From: Bradyrhizobium sp. OK095
Lineage (GTDB): Bacteria > Pseudomonadota > Alphaproteobacteria > Rhizobiales > Xanthobacteraceae
Direction: 5' to 3'
NCBI RefSeq assembly: GCF_900109945.1
Contig: NZ_FOBX01000022.1
Location: forward strand, 19,435-83,434
DNA length: 64,000 nucleotides
Shown one piece after another: positions 11,469 to 20,292 of the stretch; position 1 is the stretch's first letter, and each line of letters opens with the position of its first letter. A program made the position numbers and the translations under genes. The notes under the pieces are model-generated. The model had not been told where the DNA came from. It did not search any database and saw only the letters and a list, made by a program, of their open reading frames with translations.

Positions 11469-12212
11469 TCAATACAGCAGGAGCGGCGACCATGCCTCTC
11501 CGTCGCGCCCGACCGTGAGCTCCCAGGTATCGCCGGCAGCGAAGTTAAGGATATTCGTGGTGGCCGGATGGCCCGGCACGCTCAGCTCGTAGGAATATTG
11601 GCCGGGCGCCAGATCCAGCGACACCGCGCGGGCGCCGGCGGCGCGCTTGATGGTCCGGTCGTTGATCACGAGCGTGGCTTCCGTCTCGCTGATATTAGAG
11701 AACACCAGCTTGGTCTGGCCGGGCTCGGGCATGACGTTCGCGTTGGTCGCGACAGATGCGTTCTTCTGCACGAGGTTGACATTGGTGCTGGTCGCGGTGC
11801 GGTCGAGCGCGAGCATGCCGGGTCCGAGCGGGGAGACGAAGGCAAGCTGGACGTGGTCGGCGGAGACCACCGCGCCGTCGTGCTGCTCCTGCCAGCCGAG
11901 CTTTCCAAGCTCGGTGCGGTAGAAGGCGAGGACGTCACTGATTTCGGCGGGCACGGTGGCCTCCAACTTGGTGCGGAGCGGCGTTTCAACGCCGAGTACG
12001 ACGGTGGTGTGGATTCCCCTGTAGCTGTAACGGGTCGGCGCCGGCAGCTTGGTGTCAGGATCGGGCGTGAGTTCGGCCGAAAACAGCACTGAGAGATGCG
12101 GCACCCAGGCGCTGGCGCTTGCCGCGAGCATGCAGCTTGCGAGGAAGACGAGGCCGCACGCAAACGCCCGCCATCGTGCCGGGGCTTGCGCCCCGGGCCC
12201 TACCGTCCGCAT
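11469..12212 (-). CDS. unrecognised exported protein, single-module paralogue 3
   Basis: This 247-residue protein has a signal segment (FACGLVFLASCMLAASASA) followed by the same module as its neighbours: ISDVLAFYRTELGKLGWQEQ at about residues 92-111, QLAFVSPLGPGMLALDR, NVNLVQKN, then the C-terminal LDLAPGQYSYELSVPG. Its length and plan are those of 8409-9164, while the middle gene carries extra N-terminal modules. It lies 118 bases downstream of recF and has its own copy of the 5' flanking repeat. The function is unknown. Confidence 0.76.
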   Translation of the reverse strand: MRTVGPGAQAPARWRAFACGLVFLASCMLAASASAWVPHLSVLFSAELTPDPDTKLPAPTRYSYRGIHTTVVLGVETPLRTKLEATVPAEISDVLAFYRTELGKLGWQEQHDGAVVSADHVQLAFVSPLGPGMLALDRTATSTNVNLVQKNASVATNANVMPEPGQTKLVFSNISETEATLVINDRTIKRAAGARAVSLDLAPGQYSYELSVPGHPATTNILNFAAGDTWELTVGRDGEAWSPLLLY

Positions 12213-12260
12213 CTCACTCTCCAGGAATGTCGCGCATCATGTCATCGCGCGATGGGTAAC

Positions 12261-12300
12261 GGCTGCGACACCGTCGGCGCGGCCTCTGGCAACTAGTCGT
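12261..12300. promoter_or_regulatory. 5' flanking repeat, copy 2
   Basis: The 24-base block 12261-12284 is identical to 11402-11425, and AACTAGTCGT (12291-12300) corresponds to CGACTAGTCG in copy 1. It lies about 50-90 bases upstream of the 11469-12212 start, the same position relative to its gene as copy 1. Confidence 0.55.
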
Positions 12301-12330
12301 GGCGGAAAACGGTCGGGTTCAATGCGAAAA

Positions 12331-13467
12331 TTATCGCCGGGCCGATACCCGTCCGCTCTCGACGTCAAAGACCTCGCCGCCTGCGCCAATCTCGGCGAAG
12401 GCGGCCGGGTCCGCGCCGGTCAGCCACACCTGCGCGCCGAGCTTGCGCAGCTCCTCGAACAGCGCGGCACGCCTGCTAGGATCGAGATGCGCGACGACCT
12501 CGTCGAGCAGCAGCAGCGGCACGATGCCGGTCATCTCGGCAACCAGGCTCGCATGCGCCAGCACGAGGCCGATCAGCAGCGCCTTCTGCTCGCCCGTGGA
12601 CGCGTCGCGCGCGGGCATGCTTTTCGGCGCATAGATGACCTGGAGGTCGGTGAGATGCGGGCCGTCGGTGGTGCGGCCGGCAATGGCATCGCGCGGGCGG
12701 TTGTCGCGCAGGATCTGGCGGTAGCGGTCCTCGACTGACGTCGCGGTTTCGTTGAGCAGCGCGTTCTCCATCCAGCCGTCGAGCGCGATCTGCGCCGATG
12801 GAAACGCGGAGGCTTGCGCGCGCGCGTTCAACATGCCGGTGAGGCGCGCCGCGGTCTGGCCGCGCGTGGCGGCCACCGCGACCGCAAGCTCGGCAGTCTC
12901 ACGCTCGATCGCGTCACACCAATGGTCGTCGTAATTGCGCGTCTCGAGCAGGCGGTTGCGCGAGCGTAAGGAACGGTCGAGCGCGGAGATGCGGCTGGAA
13001 TGCTCGCTGTCGATGGCGAGCACCAGGCGGTCGAAGAAACGCCGGCGTTCGGAGCCCCCGCCCATGAACAGCCCGTCCATCGCCGGGGTCAGCCACACCA
13101 TGCGAATGTGGTCGCCGAAGGCTGTCGCTGAATTCACCGGTTCGCGGTCGATGCGGACGCGCCGGCTCACCGCGGCGTCTGCGCGTGGCGGGTCGATCCC
13201 GGTGCCGAGCGTGGCCAACCCCAATGCGCCCTCGACCTGCGCGGAGACCGCCCAGGAGCCGTCACCCTGGTTGTCGGCGACGTCCTCCAGCGTGGCGCGC
13301 CGCAAGCCCCGCCCCGGCGACAGGAACGAGATCGCCTCGATGCAATTGGTCTTTCCCGCCCCGTTCGGCCCGACCAGCGCCACCATGTCAGCCGTCGTCT
13401 CGAGCCCCGCCGCCCGATAATTGCGAAAATGCGTCAGCGTCAAGCGATGAATGCGGGATGGGGTCAT
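12331..13467 (-). CDS. recF: DNA replication and repair protein RecF
   Basis: This 378-residue SMC-like ATPase helps load RecA at single-stranded gaps with RecO/RecR. It begins MTPSRIHRLTLTHFRNYRAA, has Walker A GPNGAGKTN near residues 33-41, and has the RecF-typical MVWLTPAMDGLF and FFDRLVL segments. The ABC signature region is DASTGEQKALLIGLVLAHA and Walker B is PLLLLDEVVAHLD. It lies in the conserved dnaA-dnaN-recF order, although a repeat-flanked DUF559 gene separates it from dnaN. Confidence 0.95.
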   Translation of the reverse strand: MTPSRIHRLTLTHFRNYRAAGLETTADMVALVGPNGAGKTNCIEAISFLSPGRGLRRATLEDVADNQGDGSWAVSAQVEGALGLATLGTGIDPPRADAAVSRRVRIDREPVNSATAFGDHIRMVWLTPAMDGLFMGGGSERRRFFDRLVLAIDSEHSSRISALDRSLRSRNRLLETRNYDDHWCDAIERETAELAVAVAATRGQTAARLTGMLNARAQASAFPSAQIALDGWMENALLNETATSVEDRYRQILRDNRPRDAIAGRTTDGPHLTDLQVIYAPKSMPARDASTGEQKALLIGLVLAHASLVAEMTGIVPLLLLDEVVAHLDPSRRAALFEELRKLGAQVWLTGADPAAFAEIGAGGEVFDVESGRVSARR

Positions 13468-13493
13468 CAGTTATTCGTCATGGGCGCGTTTCT

Positions 13494-13553
13494 TCCCCTC
13501 CCCCCTTGTGGGGGAGGGTGGCGCCTCACGAAGTGAGGCGACGGGTGAGGGGT
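13494..13553. repeat. dispersed palindromic repeat, left flank of the DUF559 gene
   Basis: The element contains the palindrome CCCTCCCCCCTTGTGGGGGAGGG (described by its arms CCCTCCCC and GGGGAGGG), then GCCTCACGAAGTGAGGC, and ends in GGGTGAGGGG pointing at the gene. A related element in inverted orientation borders the other side of the gene (13922-13987). Confidence 0.7.
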
Positions 13554-13556
13554 ATG

Positions 13557-13922
13557 TTACCGCCCGGCGAGCTTTGCAAGGATGTCCTCCAATACTGAAA
13601 TGGGTTGCTGCAACACATCGTTGTTCCAGTAGCGCAAAGTCCAAAACCCCTCGGCTGCAAGCGCGGCCTCGCGGGCCGCGTCTCCCTGTGACTCTGCGTG
13701 TTGGCTTCCGTCGATCTCGATCACGAGAGATTGCTCGAAACAGACAAAGTCGAGAATGTAGTTCTTGAACGGTACCTGTCGGCGAAACTTGAATGTGGAG
13801 AGCCGGCGATCCCGCAACAAGCGCCACATTGCCCGCTCTGCGTCGGTCGGCGCGTGCCGCATATTCTTCGCAAATTGGCGGAGAGGCGGGGCGATCGGCC
13901 GATGGGACGGGTCTCGTGGCAC
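13557..13922 (-). CDS. DUF559 domain protein (Vsr/REase-fold nuclease-like)
   Basis: This protein of about 121 residues contains MRHAPTDAERAMWRLLRDRR, FKFRRQVPF, YILDFVCFEQSLVIEIDGSQH and FWTLRYWNNDVL. These are the hallmarks of DUF559, a restriction-endonuclease-fold family related to the very-short-patch repair nuclease. The acidic residues in LDF and EIDG are the likely metal ligands. The biological role is not established. The start is uncertain: GTG at 13922 has a purine-rich GGTGAGGGG upstream (from the repeat), while ATG at 13862 would cut into the domain. The gene sits between inverted copies of a dispersed repeat. Confidence 0.75.
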   Translation of the reverse strand: MPRDPSHRPIAPPLRQFAKNMRHAPTDAERAMWRLLRDRRLSTFKFRRQVPFKNYILDFVCFEQSLVIEIDGSQHAESQGDAAREAALAAEGFWTLRYWNNDVLQQPISVLEDILAKLAGR

Positions 13923-13964
13923 CAACCCCTCACCCAAGTGAGCTTGCGTCAAACGTCAGTGTAG

Positions 13965-13987
13965 CCCTCTCCCACAAGGGGAGAGGG
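13965..13987. repeat. dispersed palindromic repeat, right flank of the DUF559 gene
   Basis: The arms CCCTCTCCC and GGGAGAGGG surround a short ACAAGG loop. On the minus strand this element and the following bases read toward GGGTGAGGGG near 13926-13936, mirroring the element at 13494-13553. Confidence 0.65.
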
Positions 13988-14044
13988 CGCAGCAATGCGC
14001 ATCGCGATAAGGCAGTGTGCGCTGGCGAGGGAGCACGTAAGCCC

Positions 14045-15163
14045 TCACACCCGCATCGGCATCAGCACATACAACGCGCTCTTGTCGTCGCGGTCTTGCA
14101 CCAGGGTCGGCGAGCCGGGGTCGGCGAGCCGGAGCGTCGCGACGTCGCCTTCGATCTGGGAAGCGATGTCGAGCAGATAGCGGGAGTTGAAGCCGATATC
14201 GAGGGCGTCGGAGGCGTATTCGACCTCGAGCTCTTCGGTCGCGCTGCCGGAATCCGGATTGGTGACCGACAGCACCAGCTTGCCCGGCGACAGCGACAGT
14301 TTTACCGCGCGGCCGCGCTCGCTCGAGATCGTGGAAACGCGATCGACCGCGTTCTCAAAATCCTTCTTGTCGACGACCAGCTCCTTGTCATTGCCCTGCG
14401 GGATGACGCGGCCATAGTCGGGGAAGGTGCCGTCGATCAGTTTCGAGGTCAGCACGACGTTGCCGATCGTAAAGCGGATTTTTGCCTGCGACAGCTCGAT
14501 CGTGACCTCGGCTTCGGCGTCCTCGATCAGGCGCTGCACCTCGCCGACCGTTTTCCGCGGCACGATCACGCCCGGCATGCCGTCGGCGCCCTTGGGTTGG
14601 ACCAGATCGAGCTGGGCGAGCCGATGGCCGTCGGTGGCGACGCCGCGCAAGGTGGCGGCCGCAGGCGTGCCGGCGGCGTGCAGATAGATGCCGTTGAGGT
14701 AATAGCGCGTCTCCTCAGTGGAGATCGCGAACTGGGTGCGGTCGATCAGCCGCTTGACGTCCTTGGCGGCGAGGTTGAACGAATGCGACATGTCGCCGGC
14801 GGCCAGATCCGGAAAATCATTCTCCGGCAGCGTTTGCAGCGTGAAGCGGGAGCGGCCGGCGCGGATCGCCAGCACGGCGCGGTCGCCGTCGGCCTCCAGC
14901 ACGATCTGCGAACCATCCGGCAGCTTGCGCACGATGTCGTAGAACATGTGCGCCGGCACGGTGGTGGAACCGGCGGTCGCGGTTTCCGCCGGCAGCGTTT
15001 CCGTCACCTCGAGGTCGAGGTCGGTCGCCTTCAGCGACAATTTCGCGTTCTCGGCCCGGACCAGCACGTTGCCGAGGATCGGAATCGTGTTGCGGCGCTC
15101 GACCACGCGGTGGACATGGCCCAGTGACTTCAGGAGTTGCGCGCGTTCGACCGTAACCTTCAT
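14045..15163 (-). CDS. dnaN: DNA polymerase III beta subunit (sliding clamp)
   Basis: This 372-residue clamp encircles DNA and tethers polymerases. It starts MKVTVERAQLLKSLGHVHRVVERRNTIPILGNVLV, a near-universal DnaN N-terminus, and contains FTLQTLPENDFPDL, RGVATDGHRLAQ and the C-terminal YVLMPMRV. The ATG at 15163 is chosen because the 24 extra in-frame codons upstream are not family-like. It lies downstream of dnaA on the same strand, with a dispersed repeat between them. Confidence 0.97.
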   Translation of the reverse strand: MKVTVERAQLLKSLGHVHRVVERRNTIPILGNVLVRAENAKLSLKATDLDLEVTETLPAETATAGSTTVPAHMFYDIVRKLPDGSQIVLEADGDRAVLAIRAGRSRFTLQTLPENDFPDLAAGDMSHSFNLAAKDVKRLIDRTQFAISTEETRYYLNGIYLHAAGTPAAATLRGVATDGHRLAQLDLVQPKGADGMPGVIVPRKTVGEVQRLIEDAEAEVTIELSQAKIRFTIGNVVLTSKLIDGTFPDYGRVIPQGNDKELVVDKKDFENAVDRVSTISSERGRAVKLSLSPGKLVLSVTNPDSGSATEELEVEYASDALDIGFNSRYLLDIASQIEGDVATLRLADPGSPTLVQDRDDKSALYVLMPMRV

Positions 15164-15390
15164 TGCACTACTCGCCCGATCCCAAGAAAACACAGTGTTG
15201 GAAAAGCCGGACGGCCGAAAAGCGCGCCACGGCACCGAAGACCCCGAAAAGCCGGATCATCCAGCCGATATGACCAAAGCCGTCAGGGTCGCGCAAGGTG
15301 GCGCGGAAAGCCATCCGGTTCAAGGGATTGGGCGGTAGTTCCCCACGATTTACAGGCAAAAGCGAAGGCCGCCGCCCAGGCGCAGGTCCG

Positions 15391-15529
15391 CTCCCTCGCC
15401 CCGTGTCTTACGGGGAGAGGGTTGGGGTGAGGGGCCTCTCTCCACGCATGAGAACGCCGATGGTCCTGTACCCCCTCACCCGCCGCGCTCTGCGAGCGCG
15501 GCGACCTCTCCCCGCAAGCGGGGAGAGGT
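15391..15529. repeat. dispersed composite palindromic repeat, copy 1
   Basis: A composite element of three hairpin-like parts: CCCTCGCCCCG...CGGGGAGAGGG at the start, CCCCTCACCC in the middle, and CCTCTCCCCGCAAGCGGGGAGAGG at the end. The same order, including the phrase TGTACCCCCTCACCC, occurs at 63780-63907. It lies between dnaA and dnaN. Confidence 0.75.
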
Positions 15530-15545
15530 GAAGGAAAATAGGCGT

Positions 15546-16958
15546 TTATTCCTGAAGCTGGCGCTTCAGCGACTCCACTTCCTCGGACAGCGCGGTGTCC
15601 TTGGAGACCAGTGCCTCGATCTTGCGCACGGCGTGCAGCACCGTGGTGTGGTCGCGCCCGCCGAAGCGGCGGCCGATTTCCGGCAGCGACCGCAGGGTCA
15701 GCGTCTTGGCGAGGTACATCGCCACCTGGCGCGGACGGACCACGTTGGCGGTGCGGCGCGAGGACAGCAGGTCGGAGCGGCTGACATTATATTGCCGCGC
15801 CACCACGCGCTGGATGTCCTCGATCTTGATCCGCTTCGGCTCCTGCGGCCGGATCAGGTCGCGCACCTCGTGCTCGGCCATTTCCAGCGTCACCGGCCGG
15901 TTGTTGAGTTTCGAGTGCGCGAGCAGACGGTTGATCGCGCCTTCGAGATCCCGGCCGTTATGGGTGATGGCGCGCGCGAGATAGGTCAACACCTCCTCGG
16001 GCACCTCGAACGTCGCATGATGGGCGCGGGCTGCCGCAACGCGCGACTTGAGAATGCCGTGGCGCAGTTCTTCGCCGAGCGAGCCCATCTCGACCACGAG
16101 GCCGCCGGCCAGCCGCGAGCGCACGCGCTCGTCCAGGCTTTCGAGATCGGACGGCGGACGGTCGGCCGCGATCACGACCTGGCGGCCGGCGTCGATCAGC
16201 GCATTCAGCGTGTGGCAGAACTCGGCCTGCGTCGACTTGCCCTGCAGGAACTGGAGATCGTCGATGACGAGCACGTCGATGCCGCGCAGCGCTTCCTTGA
16301 AGGCGAGCGCCGTCTGCGTCTTCAGCGCGGCCACGAAGCCGTACATGAACTTTTCCGCGGTGAGATAAAGCACCTTGCGCTCGTTGCCGGAATTGCCGGC
16401 CCAGGTCACCGCCTGGAGCAGATGCGTCTTGCCGAGGCCAACGCCCGCATGAATGTAGAGCGGGTTGAACATGACGGGGTCGCCGCGGCGCCCCTCCGCG
16501 ACCTGGCGCGCCGCTGCATGCGCCAGCGTGTTGGAGCGGCCGACGACGAAGCTTGCAAAGGTCAGGCGCGGATCAAGCGGCGAGCCGCCGAGCGCATCAT
16601 GATTGGCGGAGACCGGCGCGGTCGCGGTCGAGCGCAGCTCCGGCGCAGGTGCGCGGCGTGCTTCGATCGGTGCGGGCGCTTCCTTCGGCTGCACCACGGG
16701 GCGCATCGCGGAGCGAACGGTCAGATCGATGCGATGCACTTCGGGCATCTCGGCCTGCCAACACGACAGCACGCGCTCGGCATAATGGGCCTGGATCCAG
16801 CTCTTCAGAAAGCGCGTGGGAACCGAGAGCCGCACGCTCTCCTCCTGCACGCCTTCCAGATCCATGCGAGCGAACCAGCTCGTATAGACGTCTTCGCCAA
16901 CGTTCGAGCGCAGCCGGCTCTTCACGCGTGACCAGCGATCCTGTTCCGATGTCGTCAT
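15546..16958 (-). CDS. dnaA: chromosomal replication initiator DnaA
   Basis: This 470-residue AAA+ initiator binds DnaA boxes and opens oriC. Domain I is SRVKSRLRSNVGEDVYTSWFARM and is followed by a variable linker. The AAA+ core has Walker A GVGLGKTHLLQA, the Walker B segment IDVLVIDDLQFLQGK, and the arginine-finger region RSRLAGGLVVEM. The C-terminal DNA-binding domain ends with the signature GGRDHTTVLHAVRKIE. The start MTTSEQDRWSRV at 16958 matches the usual length; ATG 16961 directly before it is the alternative. The upstream gap of 1.2 kb is unusually long. Confidence 0.97.
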   Translation of the reverse strand: MTTSEQDRWSRVKSRLRSNVGEDVYTSWFARMDLEGVQEESVRLSVPTRFLKSWIQAHYAERVLSCWQAEMPEVHRIDLTVRSAMRPVVQPKEAPAPIEARRAPAPELRSTATAPVSANHDALGGSPLDPRLTFASFVVGRSNTLAHAAARQVAEGRRGDPVMFNPLYIHAGVGLGKTHLLQAVTWAGNSGNERKVLYLTAEKFMYGFVAALKTQTALAFKEALRGIDVLVIDDLQFLQGKSTQAEFCHTLNALIDAGRQVVIAADRPPSDLESLDERVRSRLAGGLVVEMGSLGEELRHGILKSRVAAARAHHATFEVPEEVLTYLARAITHNGRDLEGAINRLLAHSKLNNRPVTLEMAEHEVRDLIRPQEPKRIKIEDIQRVVARQYNVSRSDLLSSRRTANVVRPRQVAMYLAKTLTLRSLPEIGRRFGGRDHTTVLHAVRKIEALVSKDTALSEEVESLKRQLQE

Positions 16959-18133
16959 CATTTGAAAACTTTTACTGAGAGATAAAGTTGCGTTGTGAGC
17001 GCCATGCAGGGTTCCTGCCATCAGGATATCTGCAATGGCGTGACCTCGAGCGATTCCATCGTCGGACACAGCTCCGCCGTCCGGCGCGAACGCCTTGGGT
17101 CAGATCAGCGATGTCAGAGATGGTGGGGTCGCGAGGTCAGCGCGTACTCGGCGCTCCGTCACACGCGGAGGGCTGGACGTCCGACGGATTTAAGACGGCA
17201 TCGTTGGAAAATGCGACTTGTTTCAATACCGCGTTGAGTCCGTAAGACATGATACCTCCCCGTCCTGCCGTGATTGCTCACGGCAAGGTCCTTAGTGTCC
17301 TGAAGACAAAAGCGACTGAAGTCGCCGATGTCCTTGCCCGTCTGTACTGTTCGTCCGCTCGGCGCCGCCATCATGCGTGTCGGGGTAGCTTCATGACGTC
17401 TCTCATTTGCGCCTGGCGCGAGCGGGATGCATAAGATCCCGCTTGGAGACATCAAGACAAAGAGCTACCGTTCCCACATTGCTGTGGGTTTTGAACCGAC
17501 AATCGCTTGTTGAAGCGTCGCCTACGTGCACACCGCCGCCGATTTGCACGCTCGCCCCGTTTCTAAAACCGCGCTGGTCTCAAGATCGTGGGCGCTGCGG
17601 ACGACTTAAGGAATACACCAAGCGGAAAGACTCGCAACGAAATTGATTCCAACTTGAGGCGTTTAAAAACTTGACCAGCGTTAACGCCGCGCGGGAGTTG
17701 TGCACAGGCTTCGGAGCAAGAGTTTGAATCCGTGCACAGATTCGAAGACGCCGCGCGTCATGTGACAATTCTCCGCCACCGCCAAAATTTTTTTACAAAA
17801 ACGTCACGCACGCGCCGCGCGGGCGATTTTTCCAAATGCTTGTCGGCACTATGTCGATAAGTTGTTCGCGAGACACCGTTTTTTGAGTCCCGTTTCACAG
17901 GGTAGCTCCACCGCGAGATGTGTTCCGGTGAAACTACGGTGTGCAGAACTCGCACGCGCACAAATTCAACTTGAGCCCGTGCCACAGGGGTTTTTCGCAG
18001 CGCAGTGAAAGTTTCCGCTGTTGCAAAATCATCCGCGAGTAGAACTACGGAACGCATCATAGTGCGGACGACGCAAATCTTCCAATCGAAGATCGGCCGA
18101 CGCGTGACTGCTTGCGTGATTATGGCGGGCAGC
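16959..18133. other. long intergenic region upstream of dnaA; weak oriC candidate
   Basis: I find no convincing gene here. It contains TTATCGACA on the minus strand (17852-17860), one mismatch from the DnaA box TTATCCACA, and TTGTGCACA (17698-17706, two mismatches). An A/T-rich stretch AAAATTTTTTTACAAAAA lies near 17784-17801. Two perfect hairpins are seen: TGCCGTGA/TCACGGCA at 17266-17285 and AGCGGGAT/ATCCCGCT at 17421-17443. The 3' half is less G+C-rich than the coding regions. It probably carries dnaA promoters. An origin is possible, but boxes this sparse are weak evidence. Confidence 0.35.
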
Positions 18134-18158
18134 AAAAAGCCCGGCGCGAGGCCGGGCT
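18134..18158 (-). terminator. Rho-independent terminator of rpsT
   Basis: On the minus strand an 8-bp perfect stem AGCCCGGC/GCCGGGCT with a 5-base loop is followed directly by TTTTT. It lies about 80 bases downstream of the rpsT stop. Confidence 0.85.
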
Positions 18159-18235
18159 GATTGACGAGCACCATGTCGATCAGATCAACCGATCAGATGA
18201 CCCGGCACACTTGCTTCGCGCGCTTACTCGACGAG

Positions 18236-18502
18236 TTACTTGGCGAGCTTGGCGATCTGCGCGGTGAGGCGCGAGACTTTGCGGCTGGCGTTGTTCTTGT
18301 GAACGATGTTGCGCTGCGCGGCCTGCATCAAAGCGGGCTCGGCAGACGCCATCGCCTTCAGAGCGGCGGCGCGGTCGCCGGTCGCGATGGCTTCCTCGAC
18401 GGTGCGCACGGCGCCACGCATCTGGGTGCGGCGCGACTTGTTGACGGCAGTGCGGCGGGCGATCTTGCGCGTCGCTTTCTTGGCGGAGGTCGTATTGGCC
18501 AT
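18236..18502 (-). CDS. rpsT: 30S ribosomal protein S20
   Basis: This 88-residue, very basic protein binds 16S rRNA in the small subunit. It starts MANTTSAKKATRKIARRTAVNK, where S20 proteins begin MANxxSAxKxxR, and ends SRLTAQIAKLAK. Length and composition are standard. The ATG lies near 18502 and a clear terminator is downstream. rpsT beside dnaA is the usual arrangement in this bacterial group. Confidence 0.97.
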   Translation of the reverse strand: MANTTSAKKATRKIARRTAVNKSRRTQMRGAVRTVEEAIATGDRAAALKAMASAEPALMQAAQRNIVHKNNASRKVSRLTAQIAKLAK

Positions 18503-18880
18503 GGTCTCAATATCCTTTGCGGTACCGGTCGCGTCTTGGTCGGGTAGCGCCGGCTGCTGGACCGCTTGATCGACGCTCGGAATTAGGGTGTTCGGTTGCT
18601 AGGCTGTTCCCGGAACATGAGGCATCGAAGAGCCAATAAGCTCAAGGCGCTTGCAACCGCTCAAAGAACAGCGGCGGCAGGATTGCGCCCACCGCCAGTT
18701 GGCGCCCTTATAGAGAGGGTCTGCGGCACCGTCAACGCTTTCCGGGGCTGGAAAACAGGCCCCAGGCGTGCTGGTTGGCTGCCGTAACGCCCTGAAGAGG
18801 TTGAATTTCTGCCGCCTCCCGGCTATTGGCTGGCAGCGTTCCGATGGTCGTCCGATCGGACGATCCATATAAGGTGAGGC
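18503..18880. other. intergenic region between rpsT and 18881
   Basis: These 378 bases between divergent genes should hold the rpsT promoter and the promoter of the small membrane protein. I see no convincing open frame, RNA gene or repeat; short local pairings such as GGGGCTGG/CCAGG-type runs are not distinctive. Confidence 0.5.
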
Positions 18881-19198
18881 ATGATCCGCGGCTTTTTCCG
18901 ACTGATTGGGCTGTTGCTGCTGGCCGGCGGGTTCATCTTCATGGTCTATGACGGCGCCCGCTGGGTGGCCGACCAGACCCTGAAGTTCACCCGCTTCGGC
19001 CAATTCTGGAACGACATCAATCAGGCCAGCCAGACCGCGTTCCGGACCTGGGTCGAGGCCAAGGCGCCCTGGCTCTGGACCTCGGTGATCCGCCTCGTGC
19101 TGGATCAGCCGGTATTCGCCGTCCTCGGCATTTTGGGCATCCTGCTGATGATCCTGTTCCGCCCGCGGAAACCCTTGATCGGCTATTCCCGGGATTGA
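18881..19198 (+). CDS. small two-helix membrane protein, unknown function
   Basis: This 105-residue protein has an N-terminal hydrophobic helix (FFRLIGLLLLAGGFIFMVY, residues 5-23), an amphipathic middle containing WVEAKAPWLWTSVIRLVL, and a second helix (VFAVLGILGILLMILF). It ends with the positive cluster RPRKPLIGYSRD. Both ends may face the cytoplasm. The family looks conserved in the lineage but I do not recognise a function. The stop codon lies inside the first unit of a 23-base tandem repeat. Confidence 0.72.
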   Translation: MIRGFFRLIGLLLLAGGFIFMVYDGARWVADQTLKFTRFGQFWNDINQASQTAFRTWVEAKAPWLWTSVIRLVLDQPVFAVLGILGILLMILFRPRKPLIGYSRD

Positions 19199-19258
19199 TC
19201 TTCAATTCCCGCCGGGATTGACCTTCAATTCCCGCCGGGATTGATCTTCAATTCCCGG
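19194..19258. repeat. 23-base tandem repeat, about 2.8 copies
   Basis: Units start at 19194, 19217 and 19240. The first two differ at one position (ATTGATC versus ATTGACC) and the third is partial. Each unit is itself nearly palindromic around CCCGCCGGG (TCAATTCCCG / CGGGATTGA). The first unit overlaps the stop codon of the upstream gene. Confidence 0.85.
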
Positions 19259-19394
19259 AACTGAGCCTCGCGCCGGCAGTTGCGTAACAGGGCTGCCCTC
19301 GCTGACGTAGATCCCTATATTCCCACCATGATCGCGAGCACGCCGCCTGAGCGCTTTGGCTCAAGCGACGGACAGCTCGTCTCGGAGATCCGTC

Positions 19395-20051
<657 letters not shown>

Positions 20052-20067
20052 TCTCACCAGAAGTTCG

Positions 20068-20187
20068 TCATGGCCGGGCTTAGCCGTCCGAAGGACGGCG
20101 TCGCTTCGCTCGCCTATGTCCCGGCCATCCACGTTCTTGGTGCGCGAGAGAAGATCGTCATGCCCGGGACAGGCCCGGGCATGACGG
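20068..20187. repeat. dispersed palindromic repeat, two hairpins
   Basis: The first part pairs GTCATGGCCGGGC with GTCCCGGCCAT (about 20068-20129). The second, CGTCATGCCCGGG...CCCGGGCATGACG (20157-20187), is a nearly perfect hairpin. It is related to 4122-4233 and 60756-60893, lies between msrA and the export gene, and may help terminate msrA transcription. Confidence 0.7.
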
Positions 20188-20292
20188 AGTGCGCGGTTCC
20201 ATCGCATCCCCATCATCGCCCCCCCCCGCAAACGCTTTGTTAACCATAACCGGTGCATCACTTGAGCTGTCTCGTTCCGAGGGATAGGTCCG

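Noticed and set aside
12049..12738. A plus-strand frame across the recF 3' end
   Set aside because: It is antisense to recF and paralogue 3, without family similarity.
17249..17434. A 61-codon frame upstream of dnaA (MIPPRPAVIAHGKVLSVLKT...)
   Set aside because: There is slight resemblance to a CBS-domain start, but no continuation, no clear ribosome site and a hairpin at 17266-17285 within it.
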